Assembly: GCA_020441005.1 (NCBI GenBank) | Contig: JAGRNA010000005.1 | Span: 1 to 42,258 of the forward strand | Origin: Leptospiraceae bacterium | GTDB lineage: Bacteria > Spirochaetota > Leptospiria > Leptospirales > Leptonemataceae | Direction of reading: 5' to 3' | Length of the DNA: 42,258 bases | Shown: positions 25,194 to 33,704 of the stretch, in pieces | Layout of the letters: each line of letters begins with the position of its first letter | How positions within the stretch are numbered: the stretch's first letter is position 1 | Notes under the pieces: generated by a model | The model's input: the letters and a program-made list of their open reading frames with translations, nothing else | What the model was told of the DNA's origin: nothing | Database searches by the model: none | Program-made: the position numbers and the translations under genes

Positions 25194-26390
25194 ATGCTAA
25201 ACAAATTGCAGATTTCTGTATTTTTTTTCATGGCACTTATGTTGATCACGCCCTTCGCCGGGCAATGGGCCCAGGTCCCGGTCATCAAGCATCCCGTGAA
25301 CGACTACGCCAATATCCTTCCCCAGGCCCGGGAACAAGCCCTGACAAAACTCATCATTGACCATCAGGCCAAAACAGGCGTCCAGATTGCAATCCTGGCA
25401 GTGTCGGACCTGAACCGCATCCCCATCGAGGACTATGCCATGCAGGTCGCCGAGCAGTGGAGCGGCGGTAGCCGCGAGCGCGACGACGGCGTCCTCTTTG
25501 TGATGGCGCTTAAAAACCGGCAAATGCGTCTGGAAGTGGGCTATGGTCTCGAAGGTCTGATTCCGGACTATAAAGCGCGCGAGATCCTCGACAGCGTCAG
25601 AAGCGATTTTCAGGCTCGCAACTATGGTAATGGAATGCAACAGGTTGTCGTCAGCATCATCAAAGAAACTGCAACGCTCAAGGCCGGTGCAAAAATCCCC
25701 CTGGCGACCAGGACTCTGGGATTTGGTTACCGGATCGCGTCACTCTATACGCTGGTTTTTTTAGCCGGTCTCTGTCTTGCCGGCGGCTGGATTCTACTCC
25801 ATGACTGGATGAACAATTTTAAAGCATTCGCTTTCTTCGTGTCCGCTGCCATCTGGATACAAGGGCCTGTTGTACTCTTTTTGTATTTCCGAGGCGTATG
25901 GTTCTGGAACCCAATCGTGTATTTTGTGGGCCTGACAGCCGGGTATAGCCTTGCACAAGCCTGGCTTGTGGAGCAGAAGCTGCCCAACAAAAACAAGAAT
26001 CGGCAGGCCCATTTCGGATTGAGTGTTGCAATGCTACCGGTCGGTATCAGCTTGTTGCTGATCCTTGTATGTCTGGATTTCTTTAGTCCTGATCCGCAGG
26101 GAACAACCCTGCATGAAACCATTGCATTCTATCTACTCATAATATTGGCTTTGGCGCAATTTGTGTTGGGCAGCGTTGAATGGATGACCTTCAGCGAGAT
26201 CAAGGCGGGAGTTTACAATGGTCCGGTTACCTTTGGCGGCGGTTCTGCCGGCAGCGCCGCATATTCCAGTCACTCGTCTGGCGGCACATCTTTTGCGAGT
26301 AACACATCTGCATCCGCATCATCGCCCGCTCCCCTTTGGCCGGGCGGTGGCGGTTCGTTCGGTGGCGGGGGGGCTAGCTCCTCCTGGTGA
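25194..26390 (+). CDS. TPM-domain membrane protein (YgcG-like)
   Basis: 398 residues from ATG 25194, which directly opens a signal peptide (about 1-26); an upstream TTG lies inside the promoter and is rejected. A TPM domain follows (about 30-165) with NDYANILP at the start, GVQIAIL, a SRERDDGVLFVMAL block and GYGLEGLIPD. Several hydrophobic helices occupy about 185-335, then the tail is rich in Ser, Thr and Gly and ends GGGGSFGGGGASSSW, as in many YgcG/TPM proteins. TPM domains occur in envelope proteins and in the plant photosystem II repair phosphatase TLP18.3; here the function is unknown. Its stop lies 208 bp before mazG. Confidence 0.87.
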   Translation: MLNKLQISVFFFMALMLITPFAGQWAQVPVIKHPVNDYANILPQAREQALTKLIIDHQAKTGVQIAILAVSDLNRIPIEDYAMQVAEQWSGGSRERDDGVLFVMALKNRQMRLEVGYGLEGLIPDYKAREILDSVRSDFQARNYGNGMQQVVVSIIKETATLKAGAKIPLATRTLGFGYRIASLYTLVFLAGLCLAGGWILLHDWMNNFKAFAFFVSAAIWIQGPVVLFLYFRGVWFWNPIVYFVGLTAGYSLAQAWLVEQKLPNKNKNRQAHFGLSVAMLPVGISLLLILVCLDFFSPDPQGTTLHETIAFYLLIILALAQFVLGSVEWMTFSEIKAGVYNGPVTFGGGSAGSAAYSSHSSGGTSFASNTSASASSPAPLWPGGGGSFGGGGASSSW

Positions 26391-26598
26391 GGCTAGCTTT
26401 ATCCTCAGGGCTCGTAATCGCGCTCCTGCCAGACTGCTCAAAGATCGACAAGGCTGTTCTGTACCCATCAGCAAGCGCTTATCCCGCCAGCTACTGCGCA
26501 ATTTGCGAGCTGTGCGTCGGCGGTTTTTGTTGAGCTCCCCGGGCATCAGAAACTACATTCCTGCTGGCGAGGAGTGCCGTGCCTGGAAAGCTGGCCAG

Positions 26599-27468
26599 AT
26601 GGCCGACTACTTGCCGGAAATCCAGCGCTTGAAAGAAATTACGGACCAACTGCGCAGCCCCGGCGGTTGCGAATGGGATCAAAAGCAGACAATGGATTCC
26701 ATGCGGCGCGATTTACTAGAAGAAGTTTATGAATTGATTGATGCCATACAGCGGCGCGATATGCCCAACCTGGCTGAAGAAATCGGCGATGTATTGTTTC
26801 TGGTCTGCTTTTATGCCCGCCTGGGCGAAGAAGAAGGTTTCTTTACGCTCGCTGAAATTGCCCGCAATGTTGCCGACAAGCTGGTGCGTCGGCATCCGCA
26901 TGTATTCGGCAGCGCTCAGGTTGACGGAGTAGGCGATATTTTGAACAACTGGGACGCCATTAAAGCCGCAGAAAAAGAAGGGGACCCGGATCAAAAGCCG
27001 AGCTCGCACACATTTGCCTCTCAGGCCTATGGTTTCCTGCCGGCTCTGGATCGGGCCCAAAAACTGGGCGGCAAGGCCGCTCGCCTGGGCTTCGATTGGG
27101 ACAATGCCGACTCTGTTTTTGATAAAATAGTTGAGGAACTAGCCGAACTGCGCAACGCCCGGGATCTGTACACAAAGCCGACAGCCAAAAGCGAAGCAAC
27201 GTCCACAAAAGCGGATAAGGACAGCCGGCGCAAGGCGGACATGGAACTGGAATTGGGAGATTTATTATTTGCCATCAGCAGTCTGGCGCGGCATTTAGGT
27301 GTGAATGCTGAGTTGGGATTGCACCGCAGCCTGGAAAAATTTATCCGACGCTTTCAATCCGTCGAAGATCAGCTCAAAGACCAACAACGGACCCTGCCTG
27401 GCGTCCCAATAGATGAACTCGAGACCCTGTGGGCGGCGGCAAAAGCTGATGCGACCGCCAATTCATAA
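26599..27468 (+). CDS. mazG: Nucleoside triphosphate pyrophosphohydrolase MazG
   Basis: 289 residues from ATG 26599 (MADYLPEIQRL); the frame is open upstream across the end of the TPM gene but that part is low-complexity Arg/Pro and not coding-like. Two MazG modules are present. Module 1 has CEWDQKQT and the EE..E metal motif in DLLEEVYELIDAI followed by EEIGDVLFLVCF. Module 2 has KIVEELAELRNA and ELELGDLLFAISSLARHLGV. MazG hydrolyses all NTPs to NMP and PPi and is linked to housecleaning and starvation responses. Compared with the ~263-residue E. coli enzyme there is an extra ~20-residue Lys/Ser/Thr-rich insert between the two halves of module 2. It precedes murB by 33 bp. Confidence 0.93.
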   Translation: MADYLPEIQRLKEITDQLRSPGGCEWDQKQTMDSMRRDLLEEVYELIDAIQRRDMPNLAEEIGDVLFLVCFYARLGEEEGFFTLAEIARNVADKLVRRHPHVFGSAQVDGVGDILNNWDAIKAAEKEGDPDQKPSSHTFASQAYGFLPALDRAQKLGGKAARLGFDWDNADSVFDKIVEELAELRNARDLYTKPTAKSEATSTKADKDSRRKADMELELGDLLFAISSLARHLGVNAELGLHRSLEKFIRRFQSVEDQLKDQQRTLPGVPIDELETLWAAAKADATANS

Positions 27469-27501
27469 ATTTTTTTAAGTATATGCGAATTGCGCTGACA
27501 A

Positions 27502-28566
27502 ATGAAATTTGAAGAACAAGTCCCTCTGGCTGATCGGACCAGTATTGGCCTGGGCGGTCGAGCGCGCTATTTCTACGCTGCCGATACCCTGGAAGGTTTG
27601 AAAACGGCCCTGCGCGAGGCTCACAAACAAAGCCTGCGCGTGCATATCCTGGGGGGCGGCAGCAATACCGTTTTTAGCGATAACGGCTTTGATGGGCTTG
27701 TACTGCAGATGGCCCTAAAAGGCCGACGTGTGCTCTCTACCCAGGAGAATACGGTCCTCATTGAAGTCGCGGCCGCAGAAAACTGGGATCAGCTGGTCGA
27801 GTGGACCGGTCAACAGGGCTGGCACGGCCTCGAATGCCTGAGCGGCATTCCCGGCCAGGTGGGAGCAGCCCCGATTCAGAATATCGGCGCCTACGGTCAG
27901 GAAGCGGGCGAGCGGATCACTGCGGTGGAATGTCTGGACCGACAAACTCTGGAAATACTGCGCTTTAGCAGTGCAGAGTGCGGCTTCAGCTACCGCCAGA
28001 GCCGGTTCAAGGGCAGCGATCGCGACCGGTTTGTGATTACCGCCATCACCCTGCAACTACCAACGGACGGTGACGTGCAGATTCGCTATCCGGAGCTGGC
28101 CCGTAATATCAGCATGCAAGCCGAGTATTCCAGGTCTGCTGACCTGCGGACCCGGCTGGCATTGATCCGCCGGACGGTCTTGCAAATCAGGGCCACCAAG
28201 TCGATGGTCCTGGATGCAAGCGACCCCCACAGTCGCTCTTGCGGATCCTGGTTCATGAACCCTGTGCTGGAGCAAAGCGAGTGGCAAAGAGTCCGCGAGC
28301 GGCTCGCCAGCCAGGGGATTCATGATCTTCCGGTTTATACGAGCAATGAGCGTTACAAACTACCCGCTGCATTTTTAATTGAAGCGGCGGGTTTTACCAA
28401 AGGGCAGCGGCTCTATGGGGTGGGCATTTCACCCCGCCACGCCCTGGCGCTGGTCAATTACAACGGCAGCAGCGCGGAATTATTAGAACTACAGCAAACC
28501 ATCCAGCAAGGAGTCTTTGATTTTTGCGGCCTCCAGCTGGATGTGGAGCCCAACTGGATCAGCTGA
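27502..28566 (+). CDS. murB: UDP-N-acetylenolpyruvoylglucosamine reductase MurB (type I)
   Basis: 354 residues. FAD-binding blocks GGGSNTVF (about 51-58) and LSGIPGQVGAAPIQNIGAYG (about 113-132) are typical. Catalytic residues are present: Arg165 in YRQSRFK, proton-donor Ser249 in GSWFMNP and Glu349 in the C-terminal VEPNW. The YGVGISPRHALALVNYNG block and overall length indicate the E. coli-like type I enzyme with the extra loop. MurB reduces UDP-GlcNAc-enolpyruvate to UDP-MurNAc with NADPH in peptidoglycan synthesis. It lies 33 bp after mazG, probably in the same unit. There is no strong ribosome-binding site before ATG 27502. Confidence 0.97.
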   Translation: MKFEEQVPLADRTSIGLGGRARYFYAADTLEGLKTALREAHKQSLRVHILGGGSNTVFSDNGFDGLVLQMALKGRRVLSTQENTVLIEVAAAENWDQLVEWTGQQGWHGLECLSGIPGQVGAAPIQNIGAYGQEAGERITAVECLDRQTLEILRFSSAECGFSYRQSRFKGSDRDRFVITAITLQLPTDGDVQIRYPELARNISMQAEYSRSADLRTRLALIRRTVLQIRATKSMVLDASDPHSRSCGSWFMNPVLEQSEWQRVRERLASQGIHDLPVYTSNERYKLPAAFLIEAAGFTKGQRLYGVGISPRHALALVNYNGSSAELLELQQTIQQGVFDFCGLQLDVEPNWIS

Positions 28567-28577
28567 CGCTCAGGGCT

Positions 28578-29069
28578 TCAGGCCGACTGCGAGTGCTGCT
28601 TGCTATTTTCGTCCGACACGCACTCCTGCAAAAATTCCAGCAGGCGCTCATCCACATCGTGCCACTTGAGCGCTCGCGCGGCCTCTTGATACAGGTCGCT
28701 CAGACAGGTAATCTGGTGCACAGGGTGCTCGTTATCCTGGGCGAATAGTTCGCGCTCTGATTGAATGCCATCCTCATGGATCCAGTGTGTGACAAAGTAG
28801 CCCTGCGGATTGGCGTAACGCACAACGACCTCATAAATGTAGCCTGGCCGCTCCCGCAAGCAAACTGTTAAATCCTGATCTACTGCTTGCGTGACGGCTT
28901 TGCGCAAGCAATGCAGCTCCGGATTTTGGTAGTGCTGCACGCGGCCGCGCTTTTCATCGTACTCGGTCAGGATAGCAACGATTTTACGAAAATCGGCCGT
29001 GCGATCATTTAGAATGCGCCAACTCCGGATTGCCTTGCGCAGATTTTGGGTATATTTCCCTTCTTTCAT
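28578..29069 (-). CDS. Hypothetical protein, cytoplasmic
   Basis: 163 residues from ATG 29069, which has AGAGGTGA about 8 bases upstream; the longer frame has no such site. No signal peptide or membrane helix. It begins with a basic helical region (RKAIRSWRILN) and includes a GYIYEVVVRYANPQGYFVTH strand-like segment (about 100-120), then an acidic C-terminal helix. Family not recognised. It converges on murB with an 11-bp gap. Confidence 0.7.
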   Translation of the reverse strand: MKEGKYTQNLRKAIRSWRILNDRTADFRKIVAILTEYDEKRGRVQHYQNPELHCLRKAVTQAVDQDLTVCLRERPGYIYEVVVRYANPQGYFVTHWIHEDGIQSERELFAQDNEHPVHQITCLSDLYQEAARALKWHDVDERLLEFLQECVSDENSKQHSQSA

Positions 29070-29221
29070 TTTTTGGTTCACCTCTACTTGACAAAGGTCG
29101 TCGCGCTGCGGATTGTTGCGCCCTTGCGCGCTTTTTTTTGCAGTGCGCCTGATTTTTATAGGCTGCGGAGTTGGGGCTGCCAATCTAGCATTTGCGCTGC
29201 AGCGGCGCGACAGGAACAAAT

Positions 29222-30217
29222 ATGTTGAAATTATTATTGTTTACCATATCGCTATTCGCGCTGGCCGGCATTTGGTCGGCCTGTCAAATGACCCGGGCCA
29301 AGCCGCAAACCAGAATGACGGCCAATGCCAGTTGGGACGAGGAAGGCCAGCTGTTAGTCAAACTGGACTATGCGTGGCGCAGCGCGAGCCAGGAACCGTA
29401 CTATAACGCCCAAAACGCTGATGATTGGCAGATTATCCTGGAAGAATCTGACCGTAATCTGACAGAGTGGCGGACGCTCATGAGCTGGCCGAATGATTCG
29501 CACGACGGCGGCGGAATTATTCAGGAGGCTGTCTATTGGCTGCACGCAAAAAAACGGCTGGTCTACACCGAAAGCCAGCAGCCAACCTTGCTTGACCTCG
29601 AAAGCCGCAGGGCTGTAGTGCTGCGACCCCCCGGCGACGTTATCCTTGCGATTACGGGACCCGAGCTGGCTCCCGGTGTCAGCGGCGACAGTCCGATTCC
29701 ATCACCCGACGGGCGCACAGTCGCGGTCTGGTTCAATACCAGCTACATCGATGGCGGACCTTTTGGTCCGCAGATCCACACCCATTTCGTTTCGTTTTTC
29801 CGGACCGCTGATGGACGGCACATTCATAGCGTGAAGATACCCTTTGCCAATCAGGAACTGGACCCGCGCCTGCGACACATGGACCCTGCCAATCAGAGCC
29901 GCATGCGCTTCTTGTGGCGACCGGACGCAAGCGGGATTTACATCGTCAGTCGCAAAGAAGCTTTTTTTCTTGGTCGCGAAAACAATAGCACACCGCAGGC
30001 GATTCAATCGGTACCCCGTTGGCCCTTACCAACAAACTGCGGATCGATCAATAAAAGCCTTGAATACCTGTATATCCACAAATCGAAAGCAGAGCCCAAT
30101 CTAACCAGTCTGCAGATCAAGCGCCTGCCGGCTACGGACTTCACTGGATCCAATGTCGATGTGTACAAGTCCAATCCGCTGGTACCGCTCAATCAAATCA
30201 ATTACGCCACGCCCTGA
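29222..30217 (+). CDS. Secreted or lipid-anchored hypothetical protein, propeller-like
   Basis: 331 residues from ATG 29222 with AGGAA 7 bases upstream. An N-terminal hydrophobic segment (LLLFTISLFALAGIW) ends in SACQ, a weak lipobox with Cys at about residue 21. The remainder is beta-rich with Trp-rich strands, SPDGRTVAVW (about 162-171), FLWRPDASGIYIVSRK and SLEYLYIHK, which read like blades of a WD40/TolB-type beta-propeller. Family not firmly recognised. It diverges from the hypothetical gene at 28578-29069. Confidence 0.75.
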   Translation: MLKLLLFTISLFALAGIWSACQMTRAKPQTRMTANASWDEEGQLLVKLDYAWRSASQEPYYNAQNADDWQIILEESDRNLTEWRTLMSWPNDSHDGGGIIQEAVYWLHAKKRLVYTESQQPTLLDLESRRAVVLRPPGDVILAITGPELAPGVSGDSPIPSPDGRTVAVWFNTSYIDGGPFGPQIHTHFVSFFRTADGRHIHSVKIPFANQELDPRLRHMDPANQSRMRFLWRPDASGIYIVSRKEAFFLGRENNSTPQAIQSVPRWPLPTNCGSINKSLEYLYIHKSKAEPNLTSLQIKRLPATDFTGSNVDVYKSNPLVPLNQINYATP

Positions 30218-30250
30218 TTCATGGAAATGTAATGAAACCGTTCCAGGTTC

Positions 30251-30266
30251 GTGATTCGGGAATCAC
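30251..30266. other. Palindrome GTGATTC-GG-GAATCAC in a 329-bp gene-free stretch
   Basis: The stretch 30218-30546 holds no supportable gene. The only structure seen is this perfect 7-2-7 inverted repeat, 34 bases after the propeller-like gene stop. Without a T tract it is not a canonical terminator; it could be an RNA hairpin or an operator. Confidence 0.4.
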
Positions 30267-30546
30267 CTCAAATTAGCCTGCCTGTCATGTAGAAGTCAGA
30301 TTCAACTGCTTGCGTGCCGTCATGCAAACACAACAAAATCGACGCTTTGGTGCTACATATTCTGCCAACACCAGATTGTAATATTTGCAGAACTCTTCGG
30401 CTTCAAAACAAGACCAGGTACAGGTTTTATACGAAAACAGAGCAAAGCGCTGCCCATTTGAGAATTTTGCGCAGAATCCTGACCGTCATAATTGTAAAGG
30501 TCGGTACGATAGGCTGTAAGCATACTAACGCACTATCCGCTACACC

Positions 30547-31350
30547 TCAGTGAACCCGGTAAAAGTCTCCGTCAAAAAAGGCGCGGGCGCCATGCCAGGC
30601 CTGGCAGTTGGTCTCCAGGACCTGGATGCTGTAGCCTTGCCGCCGAAACTCCAGCTGGCAACACTCCACGTCGGCATCCGTTTTGCACTCCCCCTCTTCT
30701 TCGTAAAAGCCGGCGCCATTCCGGATCACAAGCTGTCCGGAGAGATCACCCAGATGCGCGGTCGGTCCCCGCACAACTGCAATGCTGAAATCAAAGCGCT
30801 GTCCAGCCACAAAAGCCGGGATGAGCCGGGGACCAGTTTCTTTCGTTGCCTCATGCACCGCATCACCGTTATTGTCCGCCAGGGCCTTGATCGTAAGGGA
30901 GCCGCCAAAGCCGTCATCATATTCGCCCGCCAGGCCGGCCGGCTGGTGCCGGGTTCCGAAGGCGCGCTGTAAATAAGCCGTGCGCTCTTGCGTCATGCCC
31001 AACAGGCATTCGTAGTACACCGCAGTGTCCTTATCCTGATGGGCTTCCATCTCTGATCGCCAGCCACACTGATATTCCTTATAATGAATCCAGTTGCGAG
31101 ATTGTGTTTGCATGCTCTTGACCAGGTCTGAACTCAGGCGAGCCTTGATTGCCTGATATGTCTTGTTGAGCCGGTTGTCGGCCGCTCGGAACTCCTTCTC
31201 AAAGCAGCCTTTTTGCTGCCCGGGTTTCAGCTTGCTGCAAAAATGGCCCTCATCAGGCTGGGCTGCCAACGGATCGCGGCATTGCCCCCCTGTCACCGCT
31301 AGCAATCCAAATAGCAACAACCAAACTGGAAGCGGGCGGACTTCTTTCAT
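30547..31350 (-). CDS. Secreted LprI/DUF1311-domain protein with C-terminal extension
   Basis: 267 residues. A signal peptide (about 1-22) ends near TGGQC. Residues about 35-130 match the LprI-type lysozyme-inhibitor (DUF1311) pattern: Cys38, Cys49, ADNRLNKTYQAIKARL, the SRNWIHYKEYQC block and Cys114 in ECLLGMTQERTAYL, so two disulfides are likely. A further ~135 residues of unrecognised, Cys-containing beta-rich sequence follow, including GECKTDADVECCQLEF. LprI domains inhibit lysozyme in mycobacteria; here I infer only an extracytoplasmic role. ATG 31350 has CAGGAG 9 bases upstream and a TATAGT -10-like element near 31373. Confidence 0.85.
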   Translation of the reverse strand: MKEVRPLPVWLLLFGLLAVTGGQCRDPLAAQPDEGHFCSKLKPGQQKGCFEKEFRAADNRLNKTYQAIKARLSSDLVKSMQTQSRNWIHYKEYQCGWRSEMEAHQDKDTAVYYECLLGMTQERTAYLQRAFGTRHQPAGLAGEYDDGFGGSLTIKALADNNGDAVHEATKETGPRLIPAFVAGQRFDFSIAVVRGPTAHLGDLSGQLVIRNGAGFYEEEGECKTDADVECCQLEFRRQGYSIQVLETNCQAWHGARAFFDGDFYRVH

Positions 31351-31593
31351 AACGTATAACTCCTGAGCACTATAATCCCCGGATGTAACTCTGTCGATTC
31401 TGATTTTCAGAACCCGGATTTACGGCAATCGAATATGCGACCGGCCGCCCATTTTTGGCACTACCACGGGTTCACTTTTTCGACGCCAGCGCGGCCAATC
31501 TGTTCGCATGGAAACAAAAGTCCGGAATGAAAACTGAGGGGGCCTGAATTCCACTTGCCAAAGAGTGTTTGGCCAGGCACACAGAATGCAGCT

Positions 31594-32901
31594 ATGCATT
31601 GGTCACGATTCGGTCAGCGCTTCACCCAAAGTTCAGGCATCCTCGAGCTCATGCAGGACCTGGATCTGGCTCTCAACCAGTCGGATCAGGATTTGCTGAT
31701 GCTGGGCGGTGGCAATCCCTGTCAGATCCCGGAAATGGAGGATTTGTTTCGGCAGATCATGCAAGCAATTCTGAACACGTTCGGTAGCTTCGAGTCCCTT
31801 GTGGGCATCTATGACCATCCTGGCGGCGATAGTGAAAGTATCGCGCACCTGGCCGATTTTCTGTCCCTGGAACTGGGCTGGCCTGTCAGTCCCGAACATA
31901 TCGCGCTCAGCAACGGCAGCCAGCATTCATTCTTCAACTTATTTAGTATTCTGGCCGGCGAGATGGAAGATGGATCCTTTCGGCGTATTTTACTACCGAT
32001 GTGTCCGGAATACATCGGCTACGCCGATACCGGCATCCATGCCGGACTCTTCCTGACGCGGCGCCCGGCATTTGAGTTTAGCGCCCCCAATGAATTCATC
32101 TATCAGTTGCCTTTTGGATCCCTGCAACAGCTTTGCAACGCGGCGGGCTCATCTATTGGAGCGCTATGCGTTTCCCGGCCCGCGAATCCCACCGGACGCA
32201 TGCTGGCTGACGCGGATGTGGACCGCTTGCTTGACCTGGCAAAATCGATCCATGTGCCCTTGATTGTAGACGGCGCCTACGGATTGCCCTTCCCCGGCAT
32301 CGTATTTGATCCGGCTGGATCGGTGCAGGCCGTCTGGCGGCCGGGGATGATCATGACCCTGAGTCTTTCCAAATTCGGATTGCCGGGCACAAGGACCGGC
32401 ATTGTGATTGCCGAGCCGCACATCATTACCTTGCTCGGCCGGATGAACGCAATCACCAATCTGGCAACCGGCAGCCTGGGCCCCGCACTATTGTCGGAAT
32501 TACTGCAACGAAAACTGCTGTTAGAATGTTCGCGCAACATCATCCAGCCGCACTATGCCGCAAAATCGCGCCAGGCACAAAGCGCCCTGCACGAGGCCAT
32601 GCAAAGCCGTGCTCCGGATGTGGAGTATGCCGTCCACCAAAGCCAGGGCGCATTTTTTCTATGGCTGTGGCTGCGCAATCTACCGGTCACGACACGGGTG
32701 TTGTACAATGAACTAAAACGCAGCGGTGTGTTGGTGGTTCCAGGCGAGTATTACTTTCCAGGCATGGAAGAGGACGACTGGCAGCATAAGCATGAATGCA
32801 TCCGGATCAGTTTTGCGCAGGATCCGCACACCGTCGCCCGGGGTGTAGAGATCATTGCCCAGACCGCGCAACGCCTGGTGGAGACGGGTAATGGCAGGTG
32901 A
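31594..32901 (+). CDS. avtA: Valine-pyruvate aminotransferase AvtA
   Basis: 435 residues from ATG 31594, matching the E. coli start style (MxxSxFGxxFTxxSGI). Fold-type I PLP enzyme: LGGGNPCQIPEM (about 37-48), PEYIGYADTG, SRPANPTG (about 195-202), the PLP-binding Lys260 in SLSKFGLPGTRTG, the GAFFLWLWLRNLP segment and VVPGEYYFPG. These blocks run collinear with E. coli AvtA over the full length. It transfers the amino group from valine or alanine between 2-oxoisovalerate and pyruvate. Its last 11 bases overlap the DnaJ-related gene, so the two are translationally coupled. Confidence 0.95.
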   Translation: MHWSRFGQRFTQSSGILELMQDLDLALNQSDQDLLMLGGGNPCQIPEMEDLFRQIMQAILNTFGSFESLVGIYDHPGGDSESIAHLADFLSLELGWPVSPEHIALSNGSQHSFFNLFSILAGEMEDGSFRRILLPMCPEYIGYADTGIHAGLFLTRRPAFEFSAPNEFIYQLPFGSLQQLCNAAGSSIGALCVSRPANPTGRMLADADVDRLLDLAKSIHVPLIVDGAYGLPFPGIVFDPAGSVQAVWRPGMIMTLSLSKFGLPGTRTGIVIAEPHIITLLGRMNAITNLATGSLGPALLSELLQRKLLLECSRNIIQPHYAAKSRQAQSALHEAMQSRAPDVEYAVHQSQGAFFLWLWLRNLPVTTRVLYNELKRSGVLVVPGEYYFPGMEEDDWQHKHECIRISFAQDPHTVARGVEIIAQTAQRLVETGNGR

Positions 32902-33637
32902 AACCAGGGGCGCGCCAGACAAAGGAGCGATCGGTCAGCCGAACAGCGAAGGCCGGTCGGCAAAACAGACCCGCAAAGCGGGCCCCAATCCCGCTGTGCC
33001 TGTCGACAGCCTGGCAATTCCAGGCACCCTGCAGCTGAGCGCATTAAGCGCCGCGGTCAGCGCCGTCTTGCAGCAGAATCCCACGGGACTCAATCTGTAC
33101 GATTTACTAAAGAAAGCAAAGCACATGGACCTGTTTCCGGTCGCGGCGCAAAAACGGTCTCTGCTGCTGTTTCGGCAACAGTTCATCCTGATGCATGTAC
33201 TCTACGACCTGGCCCTGCAAGGGCAAGCTGATCTACGAGATTCCCCGGTGCGCATTAAACCTGGTGATGGCCGACCAGCACAGCAGCGGAGCACTAACGA
33301 GCACAAGCAGGCTGCTGCCGACACGGAGCTGAGCGACCCGGATCCGCTGCACATCATGGCCGCCTTTTATTTCAACTGGGACAACTACCGTGCAACCGAT
33401 GCGGATCAGGTCGCGGCCTGGCTGCACAGTTTTTGGCGGTTCTATCAAGGGCGCGACAAAGTCTCGCTGGCCTTGCAGACCCTCGGCTACCAGGAACATC
33501 CGGGACTGGAACCGCTAAAACGCAGTTATCGAGCGCTGGTCCACCGGCATCATCCAGACAAGGGCGGCGACCCGATTTTCTTTCTCAAGATCCAGCAGGC
33601 CTGGGAAGTCTTGCGGAGGACCGCAAGCAATCCATAA
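32891..33637 (+). CDS. DnaJ-related protein with C-terminal J domain
   Basis: 248 residues. ATG 32891 lies inside the end of avtA (11-base overlap). A Pro/Ser-rich disordered N-terminus (about 1-50) leads to a helical region similar to the N-terminal domain of DnaJ-related proteins (LYDLLKKAKHMDLFP about 75-90; YDLALQGQADLR about 105-117). A C-terminal J domain (about 190-245) carries the HPD motif in RHHPDKGGD, followed by FLKIQQAWEVL. The HPD loop stimulates Hsp70 ATPase. J domains are usually N-terminal in DnaJ; C-terminal placement is known in this subfamily. The coupling to avtA has no obvious functional reason. Confidence 0.87.
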   Translation: MAGETRGAPDKGAIGQPNSEGRSAKQTRKAGPNPAVPVDSLAIPGTLQLSALSAAVSAVLQQNPTGLNLYDLLKKAKHMDLFPVAAQKRSLLLFRQQFILMHVLYDLALQGQADLRDSPVRIKPGDGRPAQQRSTNEHKQAAADTELSDPDPLHIMAAFYFNWDNYRATDADQVAAWLHSFWRFYQGRDKVSLALQTLGYQEHPGLEPLKRSYRALVHRHHPDKGGDPIFFLKIQQAWEVLRRTASNP

Positions 33638-33704
33638 TCATTAGTGTCCGCAAGCAAACGATCAAATCTGATTCAAAGCCGCTTTTATGAATGCAAGCTG
33701 GCTA

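Noticed and set aside
26380-26400. GCTAGC inverted repeat as a terminator of the TPM gene
   Set aside because: The arms are short, imperfectly extended and partly inside the coding end, with no convincing T tract.
26218-26598. N-terminal extension of MazG
   Set aside because: The upstream part is Arg/Pro/Ala-rich, overlaps the Gly/Ser tail of the TPM gene in another frame and has no MazG similarity.
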